The notes beneath the pieces are model-generated. The model saw only the letters and a list, made by a program, of their open reading frames with translations. It was not told the DNA's origin and searched no databases. A stretch of 64,000 nt of DNA from Sialis fuliginosa. Lineage: Eukaryota > Arthropoda > Insecta > Megaloptera > Sialidae. Shown piece by piece: positions 11,716-23,419 of the stretch. The first letter of the stretch is position 1, and the number at the start of each line of letters is the position of its first letter. The stretch spans positions 36,394,001-36,458,000 of the forward strand of contig OY540810.1 of the NCBI GenBank assembly GCA_961205875.1. The letters run 5' to 3'. A program made the translations under genes and the position numbers.

Positions 11716-11941
11716 TTAACCCAATCGTGCCCAGCGTTACACATACATATGTAACAGAGCGCTTTTGTTAAGATTTTGTGTTTGATGTAAGATTATTTTA
11801 ATTCGAATGGGTTTGAAATCATATTTATTTTCAAGTATTGGACTGAATACATCAACAATGCAATTACCAACGTTCTGGAGTTTTAGTATACATAGATAGC
11901 AATATCGGTAACAAAAAAAACCTCGGGAACGATTGAGTTAA
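11716..11941 (+). mobile_element. piggyBac-like MITE, copy 1
   Basis: The element starts TTAA-CCCAATCGTGCCC and ends GGGAACGATTGAG-TTAA, so both ends carry the TTAA target duplication typical of piggyBac transposons next to CCC/GGG-type inverted repeats. It is 226 bp including both TTAA sites. A second copy lies at 17174-17421 in the opposite orientation and shares the interior (the segment ccaacgttctggagttttag and its complement). No coding capacity. Confidence 0.75.
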
Positions 11942-12806
11942 ATTGATTTGTTTCATAAAATAAAGTGCATATCTAGTTAATTATATATGTAAGTTTGTAA
12001 CAACATCGACATGTGGCAGTTATAAGTACATATATAAAAAATTCTAGACATTATCATATTTTATGTATCCTTTGATAATAGGCCATAAAAACATATAAAT
12101 GTCAAAAAGCCATTGACTAATTTTATATTTTTGCGTGGGCAGAGATATCCGCTCTTCCTTACTTTTTCTTATGTAATCTGATTTTTTTACTTTTATCAAT
12201 GGACAAGTATATTGCCATTCAGAAAAAATACTTGTTAACCTTGTATGCGTCATTATTGAGACTCTGTAGATTTATTACCGTTGTCAAAGGCGCCTAAATT
12301 AGTATGTTTTTAATGACTTGTATGCAATGCAGTACTTGAATTGGAATGTTTCATTATGAGAATTTATTTGTAAGCAGTGTTCTTTTGATAAGTTATCAAT
12401 ACAGAAAATTCTCCATGAACTTATAAATGGGAAAAAAATATTTTTGAAAAACTCGATAAAATATTTTTTTGTGAGATTCAACTTATCACGTATAATTTTA
12501 ATTAAAAAATGCATTTACAAATGTACAGACGTGTATAAATAAATAATTAAAATACATTTGTCCATTTTTACGAAAACCTACTTTTTGTATTATATGTGTT
12601 CTTTGGCTTATGAGTGAAATATCGTACTTAAATAGGTATGAAGTTAAGAAATTCATACATAATTGAGGTATTTAGCAGCTAACTGATTGAACTGACTTAT
12701 TCTAGGGATAGTTTAATAAAAAAATTAAAATAAATAATTAAAGTGTCTCTATAACTTTTTCTACAAACATATTTTTTTATTCATACGGTTTTTAGCTTTA
12801 ATGAAA

Positions 12807-12886
12807 ACTGACAATGAGTGTATTATGGTACAAAATCGAGCAAAAAGCTAAACTTTTTCCTCGATTTTGTCCTATACACTTTCAGT
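12807..12886. repeat. 80-bp imperfect hairpin
   Basis: The two halves pair across most of their length around a short loop near 12848-12853. The arms share gtacaaaatcgag and ctcgattttgtcc, and actg...agtgta pairs with tacact...cagt. Size and shape resemble either a palindromic MITE or a microRNA-type precursor. I recognised no conserved microRNA seed, so a MITE is the likelier reading. Confidence 0.45.
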
Positions 12887-13189
12887 AGACTTCAGAAAAA
12901 TTAGCATTAAAATAAATACCCAAGAAATAAAGTAATAAAATTGGAAAATCAATATAATTGCTCCATAGTTTTATACTTACACCGAAAGAAATAAATATTT
13001 GGAAACACAGATAAAATCGAATTAAATAAATCGATATATAAACACTGCAGTGGAGATTTAAAAAAACGTTAAATTGTGCCTAGATTTGTTTCGATTAAAA
13101 AACAAACCCAGATAGATATTTATTCGTAAAAAGGTGAAAGAGATGTTGCGAGATGTACCTGACTGTTATTTGAGATAATACGCAATACG

Positions 13190-13350
13190 TTTTTAATGTT
13201 TTTTAAAAACGCTCCCAAACAGGATTGCAAAGGCGTCGGAATAAAAAAGCCATTACGGAAAAACATAAAACTCCACTATAAAGATTTGGAAGGCGTGCAA
13301 TAATCCGTGTGTCTGCTTTCTGCGAATGATAACCTTCTTATAAATTGTGT
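13190..13350. promoter_or_regulatory. GC-richer island, candidate regulatory DNA
   Basis: Lower A+T than its surroundings, with no repeat termini and no splice-supported frame. Such patches in an otherwise AT-rich, transposon-filled region are typical of conserved enhancers, but conservation cannot be tested here. Confidence 0.2.
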
Positions 13351-13548
13351 CAGACGGCCGATAAAAATTGCATGAAAAGGGAATCGAAAACAGTAAAATT
13401 TGTCGCATTATCTCGCCCTTTTTGCTTTCTGATTTTATGTATTTTGTGCGTATATCATATGTGTATGTAAGAATACATCATATTGTATTTGTTTATTGTA
13501 TAAATGTTATTTGGATGATAAGATATGTGTATTTTTATTTTTGTGCAG

Positions 13549-15158
13549 TTCCAAGGCAACATGAATTAGTGACGTATTAATTAGTATTTAAAATTCAAAT
13601 TTTGAGAGTGGTTTTCACCTCTTCAATAGCTGTTTAGACACGTACAAATAATAAATGTCCCTTAGGTTCAATTGAACTACAAGTGTACCAAGCCTTATCA
13701 AAATTAGTGAGATAATACTCGCAACGTTCACTTTTTAGACTATAAAAGTTACAAAATTTAGAATATTTCCATTTATTTACCCAAAAATAATTCAGATCGG
13801 TGCATTTTTACAGTACTTAGTTATCGTGAACGAAAGAAAATTCTACATCCAGACACACAGACAGACGCTGTCGCCATGCGGAAATCAACTTTTCTTTACG
13901 TTTTGAAGGTAGTACAATCAGAATCTGCTCTTATCTCGGACACGATTTTTCGACGGTATTATAATACTTCCATTTCTTTCAGAATATGGAAGAAAAATCA
14001 AAAATATTTTAGATACAGAATAGGAATCTATTTTCTATAAGTAAATAGAAAATCGAAAGTGAAACAGGAATTTGAGGATTTTTAGTTTAGTACCTACCTA
14101 CAATTTTTGTAAACATCCATTAAAATATTTAATAATAATTTTTATTTTTGAATGTCGGTCTGAAAGTCGGCAAGAGATTTTTTAAATCGGAACAATCTCT
14201 GAAAAAATTAATTTGGGTTACACATTACACGACTGTGCAGGATTTTCAAATTAAATTTATATGCCCTTTAGCACAATTTTTTAAATCCAACTACATATTC
14301 AACTTCTATTAATTTACTAGTATTTATTTAATTTAAATTGATACAAATATGTTCTTTTTTTTTGTTTCAAATTTGAGTACGTGTAGAGCGGCTACATATG
14401 TGAAATTTACCTGCCATTTTTGTAAGTACAGTGCGAGTGATACATGTAATAAAACGGAACAGTGGACAGGGTTTATCTTGCAGAAAATTGTATAACGGGG
14501 TGCATATGTGTCCCTTTAAGGGGAGGACTTAAATCAATGTACCTTTGGTTTAAAATGGGCCTGTTTCAGAAAGCGTATGGGTATTCAACATTTTCAATAA
14601 ACGCAAGGAAATTTTGCTTTATAATATTATATTTTTCTTTTTACTTTCATGTTCTGAAAGAAATGTAAGTTTTGTAATACCGTCGAAAAATCGTGTCCGA
14701 GATAAGAGCAGATTCTGATTGTACTACCTTTAAAACGTAAAGAAAAGTTAATTTCCGCATGGCGGCTGTGCGTGTGTCTGTGTGGCTAAGTTTTTTTGTG
14801 CCTGGATGAAGAATTTTATTTCGTTCATGATAACTACTGTAAAAATGCACCAATTTAAATTATTATTGGGGAAAATGTTTGTCTCGGTGAGTACTTCAGA
14901 TCTATTGATTTTGGTGTTAATCGGATTAGGGGTTTTAGAAATATTCGGAATTTTGTACCTATTATCGTCTAAAAAGTGAGCGTTGAGAATATTATCTCGC
15001 TAATTTTTATAAGACTTGGTACATTTGCAGTTCAATTGAACCTAACGGACATTTATTTTTTGTACGTGCCTAAATAGCCATTGAAGGGGTGAAAAACACC
15101 CTCAAATTTTGAATTTTAAATACTTATTAATACGTCATTAATTCATGTTGCCTTGGAA
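13549..15158. mobile_element. 1.6-kb foldback element
   Basis: Long inverted repeat: left arm about 13549-13988 and right arm about 14648-15158, separated by a 660-bp spacer. Outer ends are ttccaaggcaacatgaatta and taattcatgttgccttggaa, exact complements. The arms contain matching segments such as cggacacgattttcg-like and ctgcttttat-like blocks, with scattered substitutions and small indels. The spacer is AT-rich without a transposase. A related single arm lies at 35283-35400. It is a non-autonomous DNA element of foldback type; target duplication not resolved. Confidence 0.75.
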
Positions 15159-15812
15159 CAAATTGTCAAATTAGTTATTCTACGAATGTGTGTTTTATTG
15201 TTGACTATTCCCATTGAAATTTTTCATATATTAAAAATTATTTAAAAAGATATTAAAGAACATGGATGTCGTGTATGGTTCTCCATACCGATATTTTTCT
15301 TTTGCTGCATTAATGCATGAGCATTAACTATATTTTATTACTTAAAATTTTAAAATTAACAAGTCAAAATTGAAATAATTTTTATCGGAAACTACAAGTA
15401 ATAAGTAAGAGTAAATAAATCCAATATCGTGTTCAATAATTGAAAAGTTTGTGTGTAAAATGTAGTAAGTGGACGTATTTTCAGCACCGAAAGTTGTAAA
15501 AAGTTTTTCACAACAAATATTGAATGTTGAAAAGTTATGTATTTTTGTGGAAACATTTATGCAGCTCTGTTTGACGGAAGTTGAGAGTTTACAATGCAAT
15601 CAACTCTCTTATACATGCGCATTACGTTTTTTATTTGTGGTACCAATAACGTTTGTATGTAGTAGATTATTGCATGCAATGTTTGTTTATTTCACTTGCA
15701 GTATTGCGTTTGTTATTTATTATAGTTATTTGTGTGTATTATAATATTATATTTGTAGTGGGGTTATGTTTGTGTGGCAGGGTTGCACAGTTTACAAACT
15801 ACAGACGAACAT
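15159..15812. other. AT-rich non-coding stretch
   Basis: I see no gene, paired repeat ends or structured RNA. Open frames here are short and lack family similarity. Confidence 0.5.
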
Positions 15813-15820
15813 TACTAGTA

Positions 15821-16000
15821 CCATAGATATAGAGCATGGACCGCGCATCTGACTCGAAAATAGAGCCATCTCAAAAGAAATAGATAGAAAATGATTTGGG
15901 ATATTTTGTTCTTATGTAAACATGAGTAATTATTTCATTCTTCTTAGAAAAAAAGATAGATATATCCCAAATGCCACCGCATCTCTCTCATTGTTTTGGA
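15821..16000 (+). mobile_element. Truncated MITE related to the one at 63060-63282
   Basis: The start (ccatagatatagagcatgg) and interior (ggaccgcgcatctgactcga, then a gataga-rich run and ccaccgc) match the complete element near 63060. The right inverted repeat (ccatgctctatgtc) is absent; similarity fades after about 16000, so this copy is 3'-truncated. Confidence 0.65.
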
Positions 16001-16126
16001 GAAATGTTATGCGGTGTTCACACCAAAGAAAACAAAACAGCAACACGGTGTTTGAAAACACGTCGTATTTAAAAATGCATAGGCTTTATTTCACTTTTGT
16101 CAAAAAGAGACGATGTTGCTGTTTTG

Positions 16127-16599
16127 TTTTACTGTAACCGATGTAGTAAAACTGGGTTTAAAAATGCATGTAGATAGCACATTACTCCCGACATAACTGA
16201 TCAGGTTTAGTTATGATATTCCTCTTGACCTACGGGCATAGCATAACTAAATCGGAATAAAGACGCGTGTAAACTGCATGGACATAGTTATATCCATTAA
16301 CCAATCTTAAAAAATATATGTATCTGCGGAGTATAGGGATTTTATCTTAATGCACTTTGCATTAACATTTGAAAAAGCGTCGGCAGTTAAAACACCTGAG
16401 ACGAAGAGATGGAAAACAAAAAAAAGCGTGATTCGTGGGACGTAGAGGAGACGAAGTATTTTTGAGATTTCTTGTTGGTACGCTATCGAACTTGTAGCGT
16501 TCTTAAAATCGAAATTATAATTCTAGTTGACGTTACTTATTCTCGTATGTGTAAACCGCACCGCTTAAAACGATTTAACTACATCGGTTACAGTAAAAC
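16127..16599. mobile_element. TIR element, about 470 bp
   Basis: The left end ttttactgtaaccgatgtag is matched by ctacatcggttacagtaaaa at 16580-16599, an exact 20-bp inverted repeat, with weaker pairing beyond. The interior has GC-richer patches (such as acgcgtgtaaactgcatgg) but no transposase frame. Superfamily not assigned; target duplication not evident. Confidence 0.6.
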
Positions 16600-17173
16600 C
16601 GGAATAACAGCGTTGTGTAAACGTACTAATTTGTAAAGTACTCGTGTCTAGAGCTGCTTCATAAATGATTTCCTTAAAAATTTATATATTTCTATTACAA
16701 AAAATAATGTTGTATAAAAAAAAGTTGATTAAAACATACAATAAGAAATGTTTATATTCATATTAAATGCGTGATTTTAAAACATTATATATTCATAACA
16801 AAATACCTCTTGCAATGGAGTTGTTATACCGAAAAAATATACTTCATTAGTAATTCAAGAATTTCTTTCTACATACAAAAAAAATGGTGTGATTAAATTT
16901 AACTGCAAAAATAAACTAAACTATATGATAAACATTACTTATATAGTTACATAAATGAATTTTTATCAGGAATGATAATGTAACATTCTTAAATATCAAG
17001 CTTCCATAATTTAATTGTTGTGTATTTTAAAATAATTTTTTAGTTGAAATAATTATAGTGTAATATTAATTAACATTTAACAACGCGCATGTTTTATAAT
17101 GATTTGTTTTCTATGTTTTATGGATGTATACTATAAATATGTATGTGAACAAGTAAAACTACTATTATCTGCA
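16600..17173. other. AT-rich non-coding stretch
   Basis: No supported feature seen. Confidence 0.5.
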
Positions 17174-17421
17174 TTAACCCAATCGTGACCGAGTTTTTTT
17201 TTTGTTACCGATACTGCTGATTTTTCTGTCATCAATTTATACCTATCTATGTATACTAAAACTCCAGAACGTTGGTAATTGCATTGTCGATGTATTCAGT
17301 CCAATACTCGAAAATAAGTATGATTTCAAACCCATTCGAATTAAAATAATCATACAGCAACGCAAAATCTTAACAAAAGCGCTCTGTTACATATATGTAA
17401 CGCTGGGCACGATTGGGTTAA
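17174..17421 (-). mobile_element. piggyBac-like MITE, copy 2
   Basis: Bounded by TTAA-CCCAATCGTGACC and GGGCACGATTGGG-TTAA, with TTAA on both sides. The interior is the reverse complement of copy 1 at 11716-11941 with substitutions and small indels (shared block: aactccagaacgttggtaat). Longer than copy 1 by about 22 bp. No coding capacity. Confidence 0.75.
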
Positions 17422-17638
17422 TAATCTAGACGGAAAATGTTGGTACTGCAATTTCAAATTACTAAAAGCTATTACTATAATAAATATCTATTTCATTTGC
17501 AATCGTAAATAAAAATAGTAATTTTTTTTCTGCGTTTTTGTGTGATTAGTATTGCAATTTTTAACTTTTTGTAAATTGTATATACTTATAAAAAATGGTA
17601 TTAATATAAAAACAGTAATGTCCGTTATTATAAAGAAT

Positions 17639-17936
17639 TTGCTTGAGTGCAAAAGCAAATTAGCTTGCAGCTAACGCTATCTGCTAGGTGTCAAATTGTT
17701 ATGAAATTGCTTGATATTTTAAAGCAGTGGTAATAAATGTATAGTAATGTAAATACTATGCATTTTATGAGGTACACTTGGCAGCACTTATTTTAAGTCG
17801 CTGATTGTACTTACGTGTCAAGGTTATCATATGTTTTAGTACGATTTCGTTCGCTACATTTGTGAGTGTTGTCATTTATATTAAGTGCCTAGCAGATAGC
17901 ATTAGCTTGAAGTTAATTTGCTTTTGCCTTCAAGTA
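17639..17936. mobile_element. TIR MITE, 298 bp
   Basis: Imperfect inverted repeats of about 50 bp: left 17639-17688 and right 17887-17936, both containing gcaaaagcaaatta-type and gctatctgctagg-type blocks. The upstream flank contains aatgtccgttattataaa (17617), resembling the ATGTCCGGTATTA termini of the elements at 44193 and 62984, so the element may begin there. No frame of note inside. Confidence 0.6.
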
Positions 17937-18479
17937 AATAATATACTATTTATATTAAGTATCAACACAACAACATAAATTTTAGAATTGTACACTATAT
18001 TATCTATTTTTAACGTGTACACACAATTAAGCTTTTTATTAAATTATCGTTTTTGGATAATTTAGTTCTTGAGATACCAAAACGTGTAAATCCTTTTATA
18101 AAAATGTCAAAATATTGATTTTTATTTGCAGTTTTTGGGCAAATTTAAAAAATAATTTAAAATGTTCTAGAAATATTTTTGTGCGAGGGTCGCTATTTAG
18201 ATACTCAGATGGGACACCATTTAAAGGCCCCTTTTACCCACCTATTTTTCTCTTAAATTAATTTTACTTATTTAGTCACATTGGCCAGTGAGTGCTTTGT
18301 ATGCTTTAATACCTGTATAAATTTGGAATATATAATAACCAAATTATTATTTTACAAAAAAAAGTTGTTTTTAATTTAAATAATTTCCATTTGATATAGA
18401 AATCTGATTATAAGTTTCTAGACATCGAGTGTTTACCGAATGATTAAAGTCATTATGGTCTTGAAAGATCGAAAATGAA

Positions 18480-18725
18480 ATTATAATTAAAGGCGTTTAT
18501 CGACGCCTATGTATATCTTTGTTAGAGATATCTATAGCCGAATCACTCTGCGGGAAATCGCGGAAAAGCAATTACCTGATCGTGGCGGGGGTGGAGAAAA
18601 ATCATTAATGTTTCCACGCAAGTGCATAAGAATAATAATCGTGATGACGAGCGCCCGCGCCGGCCAAGACTAATGAAACCTCTTCGCGCGATGGGGAGTC
18701 CCCTTTATTAGAAACTCAGTACCGT
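18480..18725. promoter_or_regulatory. GC-rich island, candidate enhancer
   Basis: The strongest non-repeat GC island of the window, with runs such as gacgagcgcccgcgccggcc and ctcttcgcgcgatggggagt, and TAATGA/ATTAATG homeodomain-like sites (catnaatg near 18605, taatgaaa near 18671). No splice-supported frame. It could be regulatory DNA or an unrecognised promoter; only conservation or accessibility data would show which. Confidence 0.3.
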
Positions 18726-18989
18726 CTCTAACTGCATACATCTTGTATGTGAATTTGTTTGTAGGAGGGACATTTTTTTATTAATTAATTTTTTCTCACA
18801 TACGTTGTGCCTTATCGCCATTTTATTATCTTTTAAGGGGCGTTCATGTATTACGTAAGCAATAATAAGAAAATTGTAGACTCCTCTCTCCTAATGATAA
18901 TTCGTAAGAATTTAAAAAAATATTTTTATTTGAAATCAAAATTAGAACAAAAATCAAATTATTTTAAGATTAACGAACTACTTTTTAAA

Positions 18990-19600
18990 ACGAATTGAAT
19001 AACTAAGGATCATTCATCTTTAGACAAAGAACATCTAAATTCACCAAAGGTAGTTAATTATTGAACAATTTAAATAAAAACCGATAAAGTGTTCAGATAA
19101 ATTGCCTGGAGTTGGTTAACCATTTAATTTTTATACAATTTTACTAAAAAATATTAGTTTGAAATTTTTCTGAAGACACACCTGATTTTTTTCGTATATT
19201 TTTAATTTTTTTGACAATTAACATTTAAAACGTGAAAATGATACCTATTTAATATGTCAAAGTAAATCAAAATATTTTACAACAAACGTTGTAAACCTAC
19301 ATTATAGGAAATTGAATGCTCTACAAAAAAGATTCTATAAACTTTTCACGTAACATGTGTTGTTCTTAAGATATCTTGACAAAATAAATATTTTGGGGCG
19401 TCACCCCTCCCCCTTACACACGATTTCGATGATTCGAAATGGGATCGTCCTCAAGCTAGACCCAACCATTCATCCAAGTTTCATTATTATCGGTTCAGTG
19501 GTTCATGAGTTATGCGTGTGACAAGGATTCACTCGACAGACCACAGACAGACAGACAGACACGGAACGAAAAGTGTTTGTCTTGACCTGGGTGATTGGAA
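18990..19600 (+). repeat. Interspersed repeat, copy with the unoccupied hAT site
   Basis: Shares caccaaaggtagttaatta, the cacccctcccccttac block and the gcgtgtgacaaggattcact block with a second copy at 22978-23419 that resumes at 30083. In this copy gattcact (about 19527) occurs once and continues directly into cgacag and a CAGA-rich run. It therefore shows the pre-insertion state of the site where the composite hAT structure sits in the other copy. Confidence 0.8.
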
Positions 19601-20437
19601 AACCTGCACAGTACTAGAAAAGCAGAAAGTATTATGTCTTAATAGTATTTTTCTATTAAATTGAATTAACGTATTTTAAAATAAACAATCAGAAATTACG
19701 TAAGTAAATTTTTGCCACACTGCCTTAGATTTTTTTCGTATCACTGATCAATTCTCTGAAAGTTACCGGATGGTTCTAAATAAATATTTTAAAATTGAGT
19801 GAAACCAACAGAAATAATGTTTCTTCTTTAAATATACACTTTTATAAAATGATTGAACGAATTAAAAAAAAATCATCAGCCTTGCTGTTTCACTACAATT
19901 TTTTTCAAAAGCTGAAAGAAATATTAAGCATACCTTAAACCCACTATATTCATCCTAAAAGATACTTGAAAGAGTCTGATGAAGTGTAACGAACTGGCAG
20001 CGTGAAGGATTCTGAAAGAGAAATGGTATTAAAGTATAAATTACTAATTACGTGAACTCAAAGCAAAACTGTAATTTATTTTTCTTGGATGTCATTACCT
20101 AGATCAAGTGCATTAATTAGATTCTCTGCCTTTTGATCTATTTTCTATTTTATCTGCAGATTGGCTGTGTTTTTGTGGAATTTGTTTTGAAATTGTATGT
20201 GTGGTAATTTTACTCTTGTATTAAAGTTTTTTAGATGTTGTTTTTTCTTTGAAATGTTCAGTAATATTGTGGTACGTGGGTTGCTAGAAAATGCACAAGG
20301 TTGAATGAAACAAAACAGATAGTTATACATATTTTGGAGATATTAATTTATATTTTCATTTTAAATTTGTATGTATATGTGGGCTTTACTTACAATTATG
20401 AATAGGTCATTTCAGCGGTGTTGTTATATATTTAGTT
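19601..20437. other. AT-rich non-coding stretch
   Basis: No exon or paired repeat ends supported. Confidence 0.5.
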
Positions 20438-20580
20438 TTTTTAACCGACTTAAAAAAGGAAGACTTAAATTCGGCTGTGAATATTTTTTATATAATAACT
20501 CGATTTGGACGATTTTTGTTTGTTTGAAAAAGTATACTCTCGAGGTGGTCACATATACATTTTATCACAATCTGATCATT
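20438..20580. repeat. Fragment with 'aaccgacttaaaaaaggaag' block
   Basis: The block at about 20440 resembles a sequence (aaccgacttcaaaaaaggag) that I recall from many lepidopteran interspersed repeats. It directly abuts the foldback arm. Family not assigned. Confidence 0.4.
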
Positions 20581-21190
20581 ATAGTACGTCTGGTTCGTGG
20601 CAAATAAAGCCAAAACGCTGCACTTTTTGATTGGGGTATGCCACTTTCTGTGGTCATATATAAGGTCAAATGAAAGATTTTCAGATAGGGAGCCACTTTA
20701 AAATCCATGTAGAACACTGTTATATCGGCTATTAAAGATGGTCCCCACGGTTTTTATTAAATTGGCTGTATCTCAGCTCCTAATCATCCGATATCAATTT
20801 TATTTTGTTTATTTTAAAGTTCTTATAAAAGAAATCTTTTTTATCATTATTCATTTTTCTCTAAATTTTAAGGGTTCCCCACAATTTTCCGAAATCTGAA
20901 GATTTCACTTTTCTTACAAACTTAATTGTTATATAACTTGTTTATTGTGCCCAATAATTTTTTTTTACTTCATATAAAAAAGAAAGACATTTTTGTCTGC
21001 GTTCCATTGATAACTAGATAATACTGTTTTACTTAACAACTTCTTTGGAAATAGCGTGTTAAACTAAGAAAAATAGATTCTTTTTGGATCATTCCAAGTC
21101 AAGTTTACCTGTTGGTTTCTCGGATTCGAGATTTTGATGGAAATGTTCATTTATACCTTCCCTGAATCAATTCTGACTATTTTTATCATC

Positions 21191-21235
21191 ATGTCTGTCT
21201 GTCTGTCTGTGTGTGTATCTGTTTGTCTGTAAACG
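21191..21235 (+). repeat. TGTC microsatellite
   Basis: Runs of tgtctgtctgtctg with tgtgtgtat. Similar TGTC/GACA runs occur at 19545, 30100, 32885, 47870 and 61935, often at the edge of interspersed repeats. Confidence 0.8.
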
Positions 21236-21550
21236 CTGGAACTCAAAAATGGCAGTACATAGAGGGGTAAAATTTTATATTAAGGATTAATTTGTTTTAA
21301 AAAAGAAAACCAGATGTTTTTAAAACCGGAAACGGATATTTACTCTCGTAATTTTTGTAATTATTCGAAATATTTCTGAAACGGTACGTGTTGGAAGAAA
21401 ATGTTTAAATAATAATTTACTTATAATATTATTATTTATAATTTATGTTATGTTCAATTCCTCTCAAAAAAAGTTTTTGAGGTTATAATCGTTTTTTTCA
21501 ATTATATTCGAAATGGTTTAAAGCAGAAATAAATTATTGAAATAAAAGTT

Positions 21551-22045
21551 GTAGAGTACGTTATTTTCTATAGTTTATGTTCCATTAATTTTTTTGTATC
21601 TTTTACCAATTAAAAAAAAATCTTTTTTATTTAATTTTTTATTTTTTTCAATTTTTTTTTGAACAAGTTCATGACAGAATGAAATGTTTATAACAAAAAA
21701 TGTAGAGAACGTTATTATCTATAGTTTATGTTCTATTAATTTTTTTGTATCTCTTACCAATTAAAAAAAATCCTTTTTATTTAATTTTTTATTTTTTCAA
21801 TTTTTTTGAAGAAGTTCATGACAGAATGAAATGTTTATAACAAAAAATGTAGAGAACGTTATTTTCTATAGTTTATGTTCCATTAATTTTTTTGTATCTC
21901 TTACCAATTAAAAAAAAATCTTTTTTATTTAATTTTTTATTTTTTTCCATTTTTTTTTAACAAGTTCATGACAGAATGAAATGTTTATAACAAAATATGT
22001 AGAGAACGTTATTATCTATACTTTATGTTCTATTAATTTTTTATA
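21551..22045 (+). repeat. Tandem repeat, about 150 bp x 3.3
   Basis: Units begin with gtagagaacgttatt at 21551, 21702, 21849 and 21999 (spacings 151, 147, 150). Each contains tttatgttctattaattt and a caagttcatgacagaatgaa block. The last unit is partial. The array sits in the loop of the foldback element. Confidence 0.9.
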
Positions 22046-22977
22046 TCTGTCATCAGTAAGCCAAAATTATTTGTTTTATATTAGTAGATACACGTACATT
22101 ATTTTATTGTATAAGAAAGTTCAGTGACATCCATGACAGATTTTTCAATTTTTTAGCTATACCATATGAGAAAATTGATCCCAACATAAAATTTCACATG
22201 ATAAAAGGTAAACATGACATGGAATGATCCAAAAATAGTCAATTTTTATTAGTTTAACACACTTTTTCCAAAGAAGTTGTTGATTAAAACAGTATTATCT
22301 TGTTATCAATGGAACGCAGAAAAAAATGTCTTTCTTTTTTGTATGATGTAAAAAAATGATATTGGGCACAATAAAAAAGTTATATAAAAATTAAGTTCGT
22401 AAAAAAAGTAACATTTTCAGATTTTCGAAAATTGTGGGGAACCCTAAAGAATTAGAGAAAAATGAATAATGACAAAAAATAATCTACTCAATAAGAACTT
22501 TAAAACAAACAAAAGAAAATTGAAATCAGATGACTAGGAGCTCAGATACAGTCAATTTAATAAAAACGGTGGGGGCCATCTTTAATAGCCGATATAATGG
22601 TGTTCTACACGGATTTTAAAGTGGCTCCCTATCTGAAAATTATTCTTTTGGCCTTATCTATGAGCACAGAAAGTGTCATACCCCAATCAAAAAGTGCAGG
22701 GTTTTTTTACGTACCAGACGTACTATTAGTTTCGAAGAAGAACTTAATGTCCTTTTGGAAATATGGAATAGTTTTTTTTACAAACTTTGCCCCTTGAAAA
22801 ATTTTCTGCAGTCGTCTCTGTACAGGGAATAGGGGAAAAGTTTTTTGTGAAAATATTCGTTAGATTTTTATTATAGAAATATAAACAATTATTTTCAAAT
22901 TTATAAATACAAAGAAAAAATTTATCTAAAAAAAAAACATCTGCCAACTAAATGCACAGTGCTTCCTCGTGCTATAT

Positions 22978-23419
22978 TCACCAAAGGTAGTTAATTAATT
23001 ATTGAACAATTTTAATAAATACTGATAAAGTATTCTCATGAACTGCTGTTGACAATTTTGACAATTTCAATCTAAATCTAAATAATGACATTTAAAACGT
23101 CAAAATGACATTTAATATGTCAAAGTAAATAGCAATTTAAAAAAACAAATGACGATTTTTTAAAGTAAATTGAGATAAATCTTTGTAAGGGAATATTTTA
23201 CAACAAACGTAGGAAATTGCTCTATAAAATTTTCACGAAACATGTCGTTCTTGAAATATTTTGAAAAAATAAATATTTTGGGATGTCACACCTCCCCCTT
23301 ACCCACGATTTTGATGATTTTGAAATGAGACCGTCCTCATGTCATACCCAACCATCCAACCAAGTTTTGTTAATATCGGTTGAGTAGTTCATGAGATATG
23401 CGTGTGACAAGGATTCACT
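22978..23419 (+). repeat. Interspersed repeat, copy interrupted by the composite element
   Basis: Second copy of the repeat at 18990-19600. It reads through cacctcccccttacccacga and gcgtgtgacaaggattcact and then stops at 23419, where the composite hAT element begins. Its continuation (cgaca...gacagacagac, then cacggaacgaaaagtgtttg) resumes at 30091 after a second gattcact. The repeat was thus split by a 6.66-kb insertion. Confidence 0.85.
23412..23419. other. Outer 8-bp target duplication, left
   Basis: gattcact immediately before hAT element A1; the same 8 bases follow hAT element A2 at 30083-30090. The paralogous empty site holds gattcact once. Confidence 0.85.

Larger units (their letters stand above)
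11942..13548. other. AT-rich non-coding stretch with one hairpin
   Basis: No exon supported. It contains the hairpin at 12807-12886 and a GC-richer patch at 13190-13350, listed separately. Confidence 0.5.
20581..22726. mobile_element. 2.1-kb foldback element
   Basis: Left arm 20581-21109 (529 bp) and right arm 22207-22726 (about 520 bp) are inverted copies at roughly 85-90% identity by eye. Outer ends are atagtacgtctgg and ccagacgtactat; inner ends are ggatcattcca...tttacc and ggtaaa...tggaatgatcc. The 1.1-kb loop carries a TGTC microsatellite and 150-bp tandem repeats. No transposase frame. The whole unit lies between the two direct copies of the repeat at 18990 and 22978. Confidence 0.8.
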
